DNA from: Micromonospora craniellae
GTDB lineage: Bacteria; Actinomycetota; Actinomycetes; Mycobacteriales; Micromonosporaceae
Length of the DNA stretch: 64,000 bases
Assembly: GCF_014764405.1 (NCBI RefSeq)
Contig: NZ_CP061725.1
Span: 5,084,001-5,148,000 of the forward strand
Direction: 5' to 3'
Shown here piece after piece: positions 35,569 through 44,347 of this stretch. The stretch's first letter is position 1. Every line of letters starts with the position of its first letter. The notes under the pieces were generated by a model, which worked only from the letters and a program-made list of their open reading frames with translations, did no database searches and was not told the origin of the DNA. A program made the translations under genes and the position numbers.

Positions 35569-36336
35569 GTGGCAACCGCGTTGGTGATCGAGAACGACCC
35601 GACCGACGATGCGCGAAGGCTCGGCGAGTGGCTGACCGAGGCCGGTCTGGAGCTGTCGGTGATCCGCCCGCACGCGGGCGACCCGCTCCCCGCCGACCTC
35701 GACGGGTACGCCGCACTGGTGGTGCTCGGCGGCGACCAGCAGGCCTTCCCGTACCCGGACGGCAAACCCGGCGCGCCCTGGCTGCCGGCGGTGGAGGGGC
35801 TGCTCCGCAAGGCCGTCCGGCACCGCGTCCCGACCCTGGGGGTCTGCCTCGGCGCGCAACTGCTCGCCACCGCGCACGCCGGCACGGTCGAGCGCAGCCC
35901 GTCCGGGCCGGAGGTCGGCCCCGCCGTGGTGGGTCGGCGCGACGCCGCCGAGAACGACCCGCTGTTCCGGTACGTCCCGCTGATCCCCGACGTGCTCCAG
36001 TGGCACACCGACGGGATCACCGAACTGCCGGCCGGCGCCACGCTGCTGGCCGCCTCCACCCGCTTTCCGCACCAGGCGTTCCGCCTCGGCGACCGGGCCT
36101 GGGGTTTGCAGTTCCACATCGAGTGCGACGCCGACATGATCGCGCAGTGGGCGACCGACTCGGCGGTGCTGGCCGAACTCGACTACGACCCGGAGCTGGT
36201 CGTCGCCGCCTGCGCCGCGGTGCTGGCCGACATCGAGGACGTCTGGCAGCCCTTCGCCGCCAGGTTCGCCGCTCTGGCCCTGGGTGAACTGGACGACAGC
36301 GGGTCGCGCCGAACCCTGCCGCTGCTCGGGCACTGA
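35569..36336 (+). CDS. Class I glutamine amidotransferase
   Basis: A 255-residue GMP-synthase-like glutaminase domain protein. Nucleophile Cys93 in LGVCLGAQLLA, His in AWGLQFHIECDAD with the catalytic Glu, and AALVVLGGDQQAFPYPD. No partner synthase domain is fused. It overlaps glnE by TGATG, so both are likely cotranscribed and coupled; a role tied to glutamine metabolism is inference. Confidence 0.88.
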   Translation: MATALVIENDPTDDARRLGEWLTEAGLELSVIRPHAGDPLPADLDGYAALVVLGGDQQAFPYPDGKPGAPWLPAVEGLLRKAVRHRVPTLGVCLGAQLLATAHAGTVERSPSGPEVGPAVVGRRDAAENDPLFRYVPLIPDVLQWHTDGITELPAGATLLAASTRFPHQAFRLGDRAWGLQFHIECDADMIAQWATDSAVLAELDYDPELVVAACAAVLADIEDVWQPFAARFAALALGELDDSGSRRTLPLLGH

Positions 36337-39300
36337 TGGGCCGCCCGACCAACGCCACCGGCCGGCTCGCCCGGTACGGCTTCGGCATCACCGACGACGA
36401 CGCCGGTGCCCGCGCCGCCGACCTGCTCGGACCGGAGGGGCTCGACCTGTGGCGCCCGCAGACCCAGGAACCCACCGGCGACCAGGCCCGGGAGCTGCTC
36501 ACCGCGCTGTCCCGGGCCGCCGACCCGGACCTGGCGCTGCGCCAACTGCACCGGATGGTGGAGGCCGAGCGCCGCGTCGCCGCCGCACCGACCGGCAGCC
36601 TCGGCGCCGGATCGCAGCTGCTGGTCGCGCTGCACGACGACCCGGGCCTGCGCCGTCGACTGATCGCCGTGCTGGGCGCCTCCTCGGCGCTCGGCGACCA
36701 CCTCGTCGCCAACCCGGACCAGTGGACGGTGCTGCGCACCGAGTCGGACGGGCTCGCCCCGACCGCCGACGGGCGGCTGGACCTGACCGGCGAGGGCAAC
36801 CCGGTGGCGGTGCTGCGCCGCGCGTACCGGCTGGCGTTGCTGCGGGTCGCGGCGGCCGATCTGACCGGCGGGCGCGGCCTGGAGCAGACCATGGCGGCGC
36901 TCTCCGCGCTGGCCGACGCCACCCTCACCGCCGCGTACGCGATCGCCGTGGCCGAGCTGCCCGAGGGCACCCGGAAGCCCCGCCTGGGTGTGGTGGCGAT
37001 GGGCAAGTGCGGCGGCGGCGAGCTGAACTACGTCTCGGACGTCGACGTGATCTTCGTGGCCGCCGAGGACGACGACCTGGCCGCGGCCACCACCGTGGCC
37101 ACCCGTCTGATCCACATCTGCGGGCTGGTCGCCTGGCCGGTCGACGCCGCACTGCGGCCCGAGGGCAACCGGGGGCCGCTGGTGCGTACGCTCGCCAGCC
37201 ACCTGGCGTACTACCGGCGCTGGGCCCGCACCTGGGAGTTCCAGGCGCTGCTCAAGGCCCGCCCGGCCGCCGGTGACCTGGCGCTCGGCCGGGAGTGGAT
37301 CGACGAGCTGGCGCCGCTGCTCTGGCACGCCGCCGAGCGGCCCGAGGCGGTCGAGGACGTCCGGGCCATGCGTCGGAAGATCATCGACAACATCCCGGCC
37401 AAGGAGCAGGAACGCGAGATCAAGCGCGGCCCCGGCGGCCTGCGCGACATCGAGTTCGCGGTGCAGTTGCTGCAACTGGTGCACGGCCGGGGCGACGAGA
37501 CGCTGCGCGCACCCGGCACCATCCCCGCCCTGCGGGCGCTGGTCACCGGCGGCTACGTCGGCCGTGCCGACGGGGAGGCGCTGCTGCGCGGCTACCGCTT
37601 CCTGCGCGGCGTCGAGCACCGCCTGCAACTCCAGGGCCTACGGCGCACCCACACCGTGCCGACCGAACCGGGTGCGCTGCGTTGGCTCGCCACCGCGCTC
37701 GGCTACACCGCCACGCCGGGACGCAGCGCCGTCGAGGAGTTCCGCGCCGAGTGGGTCACCCACGCCACCGAGGTACGCCGACTGCACGCCAAACTGCTCT
37801 ACCGGCCGCTGCTGGAGTCGGTGGCCCGGGTACCCGCCGACGGCCTGCGGCTGACCCCGGAGGCGGCCCGCAACCGGCTGGAGATCCTCGGTTTCGCCGA
37901 CCCGGCCGGGGCCCTGCGTCACCTCCAGGCCCTCACCGGCGGGGTGAGCCGCACCGCCGCCATCCAACGCACCCTGCTGCCGGTGCTGCTCAGCGAGTTC
38001 GCCGACGCCCCGGAACCTGACCGGGGCCTGCTCAACTACCGCCAGGTCTCCGACTCCCTCGGCAGCACCCCCTGGTATCTGCGGCTGCTGCGCGACTCCG
38101 GTCCGGTGGCCCGCCGGCTGGCCCGGGTGCTCTCCTCCTCCCGGTACGTCGCCGACCTGCTGAGCCGGGAACCCGAGTCGCTGCGTCTGCTGGCCGAGGA
38201 GAGCGAGCTGACCCCCCGGCCCCGCGAGGTGCTCGGCGACGGGTTCGCCGCCGCGGCCGCCCGCCACACCGACCCGGTCGAGGCGATCCGGGCGGTCCGC
38301 GCGCTGCGCCGCCGGGAACTGCTCCGGCTCGCCTGCGCCGACGTGCTCAGCCGCGCCGGTTCGCTGACCCCCACCCGCCCCGACACGGAGCGGTCGACGC
38401 TCGGCGACATCACCACCGTTGGCACCGCACTGGCCGCCGTCACCGACGCCACCCTGGCCGCCGCGCTGCGGACCGCCCGCGCCGCCCAGCCCGCCATGCC
38501 CGACCTGACGTTCGCGGTGATCGGCATGGGCCGCCTCGGCGGGTACGAGTCGAACTACCTCTCCGACGCCGACGTCCTCTTCGTCTACGAGGCCCCCGAG
38601 GGCGTCGCCGAGAGCGCGGCGAGCGCCGCCGCCCACGCCGTCGCCGAGGAACTACGCCGGTTGCTCGGCATGCCGGCGCCCGACCCGCCGCTCGGCGTCG
38701 ACGCCGACCTGCGCCCCGAGGGACGGCAGGGACCATTGGTCCGCAGCTTCGCCGCGTACCAGCAGTACTACGCCCGTTGGTCGCGGGTGTGGGAGGCGCA
38801 GGCCCTGCTCCGGGCCCGCTGCGTCTGCGGCGATGCCGACCTGGGCACCCGGTTCGAGAAGCTGGTCGACCCGGTCCGGTACCCGGCCGACGGCCTCACC
38901 CGGGAACAGATCATCGAGATCCGCCGGATCAAGGCGCGGGTGGAGACCGAACGGCTGCCCCGGGGCGCCGACCCGGCCACCCACACCAAACTCGGCCGGG
39001 GCGGCCTCGCCGACGTCGAGTGGGCGGTGCAGTTGCTCCAGTTGCGGCACGCCGGTGCACACCCGTACCTGCGGGGCACGCGTACCCTCGACGCGCTCAC
39101 CGCCGCCCGCAAAGCCGGCCTGATCGACCCGGCGGATGCTGAGGCGATGGCGGCCGGCTGGACCCTGGCCGCACAGGTCCGCAACGCGCTCATGCTGGTC
39201 CGTGGCCGGGCCGGCGACCAACTGCCCCGACACGGCGTGGAACTCGCCGGCGTGGTCCGACTGCTCGGCCGCGACGACCCGGGCGAGTTCCTCGACGAGT

Positions 39301-39356
39301 ACCTGCGCACCGGCCGCCGCTCCCGAACCGCCATGGAACGCGTCCTGGAGATGTAA
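36336..39356 (+). CDS. glnE: Glutamine synthetase adenylyltransferase/deadenylylase
   Basis: Controls GlnA by adding or removing AMP on its Tyr. 1006 residues with two nucleotidyltransferase domains: N-terminal (deadenylylating) MGKCGGGELNYVSDVDVIFV and C-terminal (adenylylating) MGRLGGYESNYLSDADVLFV, each with the DxD metal pair, and two GRGGLRDIE/GRGGLADVEWAVQLLQLRH motifs. Overlaps the amidotransferase stop by one base. Its own stop TAA is the second to fourth base of a 54-bp repeat, so the natural C-terminus may have been altered by that element. Confidence 0.95.
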   Translation: MGRPTNATGRLARYGFGITDDDAGARAADLLGPEGLDLWRPQTQEPTGDQARELLTALSRAADPDLALRQLHRMVEAERRVAAAPTGSLGAGSQLLVALHDDPGLRRRLIAVLGASSALGDHLVANPDQWTVLRTESDGLAPTADGRLDLTGEGNPVAVLRRAYRLALLRVAAADLTGGRGLEQTMAALSALADATLTAAYAIAVAELPEGTRKPRLGVVAMGKCGGGELNYVSDVDVIFVAAEDDDLAAATTVATRLIHICGLVAWPVDAALRPEGNRGPLVRTLASHLAYYRRWARTWEFQALLKARPAAGDLALGREWIDELAPLLWHAAERPEAVEDVRAMRRKIIDNIPAKEQEREIKRGPGGLRDIEFAVQLLQLVHGRGDETLRAPGTIPALRALVTGGYVGRADGEALLRGYRFLRGVEHRLQLQGLRRTHTVPTEPGALRWLATALGYTATPGRSAVEEFRAEWVTHATEVRRLHAKLLYRPLLESVARVPADGLRLTPEAARNRLEILGFADPAGALRHLQALTGGVSRTAAIQRTLLPVLLSEFADAPEPDRGLLNYRQVSDSLGSTPWYLRLLRDSGPVARRLARVLSSSRYVADLLSREPESLRLLAEESELTPRPREVLGDGFAAAAARHTDPVEAIRAVRALRRRELLRLACADVLSRAGSLTPTRPDTERSTLGDITTVGTALAAVTDATLAAALRTARAAQPAMPDLTFAVIGMGRLGGYESNYLSDADVLFVYEAPEGVAESAASAAAHAVAEELRRLLGMPAPDPPLGVDADLRPEGRQGPLVRSFAAYQQYYARWSRVWEAQALLRARCVCGDADLGTRFEKLVDPVRYPADGLTREQIIEIRRIKARVETERLPRGADPATHTKLGRGGLADVEWAVQLLQLRHAGAHPYLRGTRTLDALTAARKAGLIDPADAEAMAAGWTLAAQVRNALMLVRGRAGDQLPRHGVELAGVVRLLGRDDPGEFLDEYLRTGRRSRTAMERVLEM

Positions 39357-39406
39357 GGAAGGGCACCTTATTAACGCCTGCGGTAGAGCAAGGGCCCCCT
39401 GTTAAC
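39353..39406 (-). repeat. 54-bp dispersed repeat, copy 4, supplying the glnE stop
   Basis: On the minus strand: GTTAACAGGGGGCCCTTGC, core CTACCGCAGGCGTTAATA, then AAGGTGCCCTTCCTTAC. Direct-half type, close to copy 3 in the second half. The plus-strand start GTAAGG provides TAA (39354-39356) as the glnE stop. It lies between convergent glnE and the next membrane protein gene. Confidence 0.92.
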
Positions 39407-39428
39407 ACCCGACGACCGCAGTGCCCGA

Positions 39429-41105
39429 TCAGCTCCCGAGGGTGTACGTGCCGGCGCGCGGCACCGTGACCGCCGTCCAGTCTCCGTTGGTGGAGACGGT
39501 GGCGCCGCCGGACGCGGTCAGCCAGCGGCTGTGCCGCACCCGGACCGGCACCGTGCCCGCGTCCGAGGTGCGGAAGGTGACCGAGGCGCCGCCCGCCCGG
39601 ACCAGTTCGGCCGGGGCACCGACCAGGGGAGTCGGGTCGGTCACCGCGTACAGCCGCCAGTCGGGGTCGGACCAGACCTCGTTCAGGTACGGCAGGCCGT
39701 CCGTGATCAGTTCGGCTTCGGCCCGGCCGACCCAGGACAGTGGTGCGTCGGGTACCGCGACGTACTGCACGGCGTACTCGTCGAGCCAGGCCCGGTAGCT
39801 GTCGGCGGTCAGCGGTACGCCGGTGCCGGCGGCCCCGGGCACGGTGGTGAAGAAGATCGGGTTGCGGTCGATGTCCGCCTGCCGCAGCCAGCCCCGGGCC
39901 AGCGGCACGTCACCCATCCGGGCCGCCTCCCAGTAGTTGCGGGTCGGCGGCACCTCCACCCGCCCGGTCAGCCCGCGCCGGTCGAGTTCGGCGCGCAGTG
40001 GCGCGTAGTAGCTCGGCTGGCTGGTCGGGTCACCGATGCTGCGTAGGTCGGCGGAGACCACCGGTGGCTGCCACCACCACACCGCCGCCAGCAGCACGGC
40101 GAGCGCCGCCGCCGCCATGCCCCGCCGCTTCGGCCGCGCCGCCGCCTCGGGCCGCCCGGTGACCTCGGGCCCGTCGGTGACGTCGGGTCGCCTGCTGACG
40201 TCGGGTCGGACGGCGGTGTCGGGTCGCGGCGTGACGGTGAGGTGTCGTGCCGATCGGACCAGCCAGGCGGGGGGACGGGCGGCGGCGGCCAGGACGGGCA
40301 GGGCGAACATGGTCGCCAGGCGGGTGGCGTTCAGCCCGACCGGGGTGTGCACCAGCGCCGCCGCTACCACCCCGCCCGCGGCCAGCAACGCACCCGACCG
40401 GACCGGGCGGTAGCCGACCAGCACGGCCACCAGCAGGGCGGTCACCGTCGCCCGGATGGTGTCGGTCCGGCTGATGTTCATCCAGCCGCCGTCGCCGAAC
40501 AGCAACGCGGTCACGCCCAGCGGCACCGCCGCCGCGACCGCGACGGTCAACCCGTCGGCGTACCGGCCGGACAGCAGCACGGCCACCCCGGCGAGGCCGA
40601 CGAAGAGCCCGGCCACCGGACTGGCCGCCGACGCCAGCAGCGCCGCCGCCCCGGCCACCACGAGCGGTCGCCACGAGCTGCGGCGCCAGGTGAGGGCGAG
40701 TATGGCGGCGAGGCCGAAGGCCACCCCGAGGCCGTACGTCACCCGGCCGGAGACCAGGTTCCCGGCGATGGTGACCACCCCGACCAGGCTGCCGAGCAGC
40801 GGCCGGGGCACCCCGGTCCGTACCAGCAGCGCGGCGAAGTGGGCCGCCGCCGCGACCACCGCGATCACGCCGGTGAGGCGTACCCCGAGCAGGGCCATCA
40901 CCGGCTGCGCGAGCAGGCTGTAGCCGAACTGCTGGACCCCGGCGTACCAGCGCAGATCGACCGGGGTCGCGCCGTGGGCGGCGAAGAAGTCGGCCCGGGC
41001 CACCTGCGCGGCCAGGTCCGAACCCATCGCCGGAAGAATGAGGTACGCCACACCGAGCGCCCCGGCGCACGCGGCGGCCACCGCCACCACTCGACTGCCC
41101 CGCAT
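39429..41105 (-). CDS. Multi-pass membrane protein, probably cell-envelope glycan related
   Basis: A 558-residue membrane protein with about ten hydrophobic segments in the first 330 residues, then a degenerate linker of repeated RPDV/RPEV units (HLTVTPRPDTAVRPDVSRRP), a final helix and a soluble C-terminal domain (~200 residues; NPIFFTTVPGAAGTGVPLTA, YAVQYVAVPDAPLSWVG). The layout fits actinobacterial glycan-synthesis or glycosyltransferase-like membrane proteins, but no catalytic motif was recognised. GGAGG lies five bases before ATG 41105. Divergent from the MptB pair. Confidence 0.65.
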   Translation of the reverse strand: MRGSRVVAVAAACAGALGVAYLILPAMGSDLAAQVARADFFAAHGATPVDLRWYAGVQQFGYSLLAQPVMALLGVRLTGVIAVVAAAAHFAALLVRTGVPRPLLGSLVGVVTIAGNLVSGRVTYGLGVAFGLAAILALTWRRSSWRPLVVAGAAALLASAASPVAGLFVGLAGVAVLLSGRYADGLTVAVAAAVPLGVTALLFGDGGWMNISRTDTIRATVTALLVAVLVGYRPVRSGALLAAGGVVAAALVHTPVGLNATRLATMFALPVLAAAARPPAWLVRSARHLTVTPRPDTAVRPDVSRRPDVTDGPEVTGRPEAAARPKRRGMAAAALAVLLAAVWWWQPPVVSADLRSIGDPTSQPSYYAPLRAELDRRGLTGRVEVPPTRNYWEAARMGDVPLARGWLRQADIDRNPIFFTTVPGAAGTGVPLTADSYRAWLDEYAVQYVAVPDAPLSWVGRAEAELITDGLPYLNEVWSDPDWRLYAVTDPTPLVGAPAELVRAGGASVTFRTSDAGTVPVRVRHSRWLTASGGATVSTNGDWTAVTVPRAGTYTLGS

Positions 41106-41140
41106 GCCCACCTCCGTACCGCGCTCACGGTACTGGCAGC

Positions 41141-42550
41141 ATGTCGGACGTGCCCCATCACCTCGTGCGCTGGACCGGACTGGCCGGATCGATCATGCTT
41201 GCCGTGGCGGCCTTCCTCGGGGGCGCCCTGCCCGGCGGCGATCTCCGGCCCACTCCGGTGCGGATCTGGCAGGGGCCGGACGGGCCGCTGATCATCGCGT
41301 TGTGGCTGTTCGGTACGGCCGCCATGGCGGCCGCCTGGTGGACGCTGCGGGACCGGGTGCCGTCGGTCCGCTGGGCGCTGGTCACCGCCGGGCTGTGGAT
41401 CGTGCCGTTCCTGTTCACGCCGCCGCTGGGCAGCCGGGACGCCTACGCGTACGCCTGTCAGGGGGCGAGCTTCGCCAACGGCATCAGCCCGTACGAGTAC
41501 GGCGTCTCCACGTTGCCGTGTCCGTGGCTGGACACCATGTCCTTCATCTGGCGGGACACCCCGGCACCCTACGGGCCGCTGTTCGTGGTGCTCTCCGGCG
41601 CGATCGTCGCCGCGACCGGCTCGCTGATCGCCAGCATCGCGCTGTTCCGGGTACTCGCGGTGGCCGGTGTGCTGTTGACGGCGGTCAGCCTGCCGGTGCT
41701 GGCCCGCCACTGCGGGGTGCCGGTCGGCCGGGCGCTCTGGCTGGCGCTGGCCGGGCCGCTGGTGGGCGTACACCTGATCTCCGGGGTGCACAACGACGCG
41801 TTGATGATCGGGTTGATGGTGGCCGGTCTGGCGATCGTGGTCAGCCGGCCCACCCGGCCGTGGCCGCTGCTGGCCGGCGGGGTCGTGCTCGGCATGGCCG
41901 CCGGGATCAAGGTGACCGCGCTGGTGGTGGTCCCGTTCGCGGCGCTGCTCGCGATCGGCGGTGGGTTCTCGCTGCGGGGGCTGCTGCGCCACGGCACCCC
42001 GGTGGTGGGCGGCGCGGTGGCGACCCTGGTCGGGGTGACCCTCGGCGCCGGGCTGAACCTCGGCTGGATCACCGGCCTGTCGCACGGCAACGAGGTGGTC
42101 GCCTGGACCTCGCCGCCGACCGCCGTCGGGCAGACCGTCGGATACCTGCTGCTGCCGTTCGGCCTGCACGTCGACGCGCTGCCGGTGACCCGGGGGATCG
42201 GCATGGTCGTGCTGGCGGCGCTGCTGGTGTGGCTGTGGTTCCGGGCACGTCACCGGGAGCCGCTCTGGCACGCCGCGCTGGCGCTGACCGCCACGGTCGC
42301 GCTGGCCCCGCTGTTCCACCCCTGGTACTGGTTCTGGCCGCTGGCGCTGCTCGCCGCCACCGCCCACCGCACCTGGTGGTTCAGCGCGGTGACGGTGTTC
42401 GCCGCGTTCCAGGTGATGGCCGACGGCACCGGCCTGCCCCGATACACCAAGACGGTCGGGGCGCCGCTGATGACGCTGTTCGTGATCTGGGTGGCGGTCC
42501 GCTTGATACGGTCGGCTCGGGCGGCCCGCCGCCCGGTTCCCGTCGACTGA
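41141..42550 (+). CDS. mptB: Polyprenol-phosphomannose-dependent mannosyltransferase (MptB-like)
   Basis: A 469-residue GT-C mannosyltransferase of the MptB/MptA type that adds alpha-1,6-mannose to lipomannan-type glycans. Many membrane helices; motifs PPLGSRDAYAYACQG (the acidic Asp in the first loop), CPWLDT...WRDTPAPYGPLF, GVHNDALMIGL and AWTSPPTAVGQ. Start ATG 41141. The following paralogue begins 15 bases after its stop, so the two form one unit. Confidence 0.85.
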   Translation: MSDVPHHLVRWTGLAGSIMLAVAAFLGGALPGGDLRPTPVRIWQGPDGPLIIALWLFGTAAMAAAWWTLRDRVPSVRWALVTAGLWIVPFLFTPPLGSRDAYAYACQGASFANGISPYEYGVSTLPCPWLDTMSFIWRDTPAPYGPLFVVLSGAIVAATGSLIASIALFRVLAVAGVLLTAVSLPVLARHCGVPVGRALWLALAGPLVGVHLISGVHNDALMIGLMVAGLAIVVSRPTRPWPLLAGGVVLGMAAGIKVTALVVVPFAALLAIGGGFSLRGLLRHGTPVVGGAVATLVGVTLGAGLNLGWITGLSHGNEVVAWTSPPTAVGQTVGYLLLPFGLHVDALPVTRGIGMVVLAALLVWLWFRARHREPLWHAALALTATVALAPLFHPWYWFWPLALLAATAHRTWWFSAVTVFAAFQVMADGTGLPRYTKTVGAPLMTLFVIWVAVRLIRSARAARRPVPVD

Positions 42551-42564
42551 GGAGAGGCACGCCG

Positions 42565-44181
42565 GTGACCGAGACCGGCGTCCGACCCACTTCCACCCGG
42601 GACCGCCGCGTACGGTACGTCGGCCTGCTGGGGGCGGTGGCCCTCACCATCTCCGCCTACACCGGTGGTGCCCTGCCCGACGCCACCACCAACCGGGTCT
42701 GGCACTCCGAGGGCGGGCCGCTGACCGTGCTGCTGTGGCTGCTCGGCACCACCGCCATGGTGGGTGCCTGGTGGGCGTTGCGCGGTGGCGCCCCGTCGAC
42801 CGGGTGGGCGGCGCGCACCGCCGCCCTGTGGACGGTGCCGCTGCTGTTCAGCGCACCGCTGGGCAGCCGGGACGTCTACTCGTACGCCTGCCAGGGCTGG
42901 GTGTACGCCGACGGCGGCGACCCGTACGCCACCGGTGTGGCCGAGGCCGGCTGTCCGTGGCTGGACGCGGTCGCCCCGGTGTGGCGGGACACCGCCGCAC
43001 CGTACGGCCCGTTCTTCGTGCTCCTCGCCGCGCTCGCCGTGGTCCTCGGCGGCGGCCTGGCCGGCACACTGGTGTTGCTGCGGATACTGGCGTTGGCGGG
43101 GCTGCTGCTGGCCGCGCTCTGCCTGCCCGGCCTGGCGCGGGCGGCAGGGGTGCCGCCCGCGCGGGCGACCGGGCTGCTGCTCGCCTGCCCGCTGGTCGGG
43201 GTGCACCTGGTGTCCGGTGCGCACAACGACGCGGTGATGCTCGGTCTGCTCCTGCTCGGTCTGCTCCTACTCGTCCGACGCCCCGACCGGTCCGTCGGAC
43301 CGCTGCCAGGCGCCGCAGGGTCGTCGGTGGTCGGGGCGGGGCCGGGTGCTGCTGGGTTGCCGGTGGTCGGAGTACTGCTGGTCGCCGGGGTGTTGCTCGG
43401 TCTGGCGGTCTCGGTGAAGGCGACCGCGGTGGTGGTGCTGCCGTTCGCGGCGCTGGCGGCGGTCCGTGGCCGGTACACGGTGTCGGCGTTGCTGCGCGAC
43501 GGCGGCACGCTCGCCGCCGGTGTGCTGGGCGCGTTGCTGGTGTCCTCGCTGGTGTCCGGTCTCGGGCTGGGCTGGATCGGTGGGCTGGGCAGCAGCGGCG
43601 ACTCCGTGCAGTGGACCTCACCGCCGACCGCCGTCGGCATGATCGTCGACTATCTCGGTGGACCGGTGGGTCTGCCGCCCGTCGGTGTGCCGGTGGCGCG
43701 GGTGGTGGCGCTGGTGCTGCTGGCCGTCCTGTTGGTGCTGCTCTGGTGGCACACCTGGTCGGCCCTGCGCCGCTCCGGTGACACCGCACTGTCCGGCCTG
43801 CCTGGCGCCGGCGCGCTCGGTGTCGGCTCGTCCAGTGTCGGCCTGCCCGCTGAGGCCGGTGCCGGTGCGATCGGTGTGGGGGAGGGCCGACACCGGGTGG
43901 TGTTGCTCGGTGCGGGGCTGGCGCTGGCCTTCACCGTCGTCCTCGCGCCGGTGTTCCACCCCTGGTACGCGACCTGGCCGCTGGCGGTGCTCGCGGTGGC
44001 AGCGACCCGGACCACCTGGTTCGTGGTGCCGAGCGCGCTGGCGTCCTTCCTCGCCCTGCCGGACGGTACCAACCTGGCCCGGTTGGTGAAGGCGCCTGGC
44101 GCGGTGGCGATGACCCTGCTGGTGGTCGTCCTGGCGGTCCGGTTCCTGCCCCGGTTGCGCCGGGCCCGCCAGTCGCGCTGA
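42565..44181 (+). CDS. Second MptB-like mannosyltransferase
   Basis: A 538-residue paralogue of the upstream gene with the same motif order: APLGSRDVYSYACQGW, CPWLDAVAPVWRDTAAPYGP, GAHNDAVMLGL and QWTSPPTAVGMIVDYL, then a late VFHPWYATWPLAVL. It is longer because of Gly/Ala-rich inserts around residues 240-270 and 410-440. GAGGAGAGG precedes GTG 42565. A tandem duplication with divergence, perhaps one enzyme acting on a different glycan. Confidence 0.82.
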   Translation: MTETGVRPTSTRDRRVRYVGLLGAVALTISAYTGGALPDATTNRVWHSEGGPLTVLLWLLGTTAMVGAWWALRGGAPSTGWAARTAALWTVPLLFSAPLGSRDVYSYACQGWVYADGGDPYATGVAEAGCPWLDAVAPVWRDTAAPYGPFFVLLAALAVVLGGGLAGTLVLLRILALAGLLLAALCLPGLARAAGVPPARATGLLLACPLVGVHLVSGAHNDAVMLGLLLLGLLLLVRRPDRSVGPLPGAAGSSVVGAGPGAAGLPVVGVLLVAGVLLGLAVSVKATAVVVLPFAALAAVRGRYTVSALLRDGGTLAAGVLGALLVSSLVSGLGLGWIGGLGSSGDSVQWTSPPTAVGMIVDYLGGPVGLPPVGVPVARVVALVLLAVLLVLLWWHTWSALRRSGDTALSGLPGAGALGVGSSSVGLPAEAGAGAIGVGEGRHRVVLLGAGLALAFTVVLAPVFHPWYATWPLAVLAVAATRTTWFVVPSALASFLALPDGTNLARLVKAPGAVAMTLLVVVLAVRFLPRLRRARQSR

Positions 44182-44269
44182 GCCCTCGTCGCCGCGAAGC
44201 TGGCCGCACGCCCCGGGCGAGTCGCCTGGCCGGAGTTGGTGAGTGGAATGGTCACACCCTATTGCTTAA

Positions 44270-44284
44270 TGAAAACCATTTCTA
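44270..44284. promoter_or_regulatory. Probable Zur box
   Basis: TGAAAACCATTTCTA matches the actinobacterial Zur consensus TGAAAACNATTTTCA at 13 of 15 positions and lies in a short AT-rich patch 63 bases before the surface protein ATG. Confidence 0.6.
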
Positions 44285-44347
44285 TTACGATCGGTGGCGC
44301 TCTGATGCTCCTCTGCATTGGCTTGATATGTCCAGAAAGGTGCTTTG

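Noticed and set aside
41038..42564. A single reading frame running from 41038 to 44181 that would fuse extra sequence to the second MptB-like gene
   Set aside because: It overlaps the first MptB-like gene in another frame; GAGGAGAGG and GTG at 42565 give the natural start.
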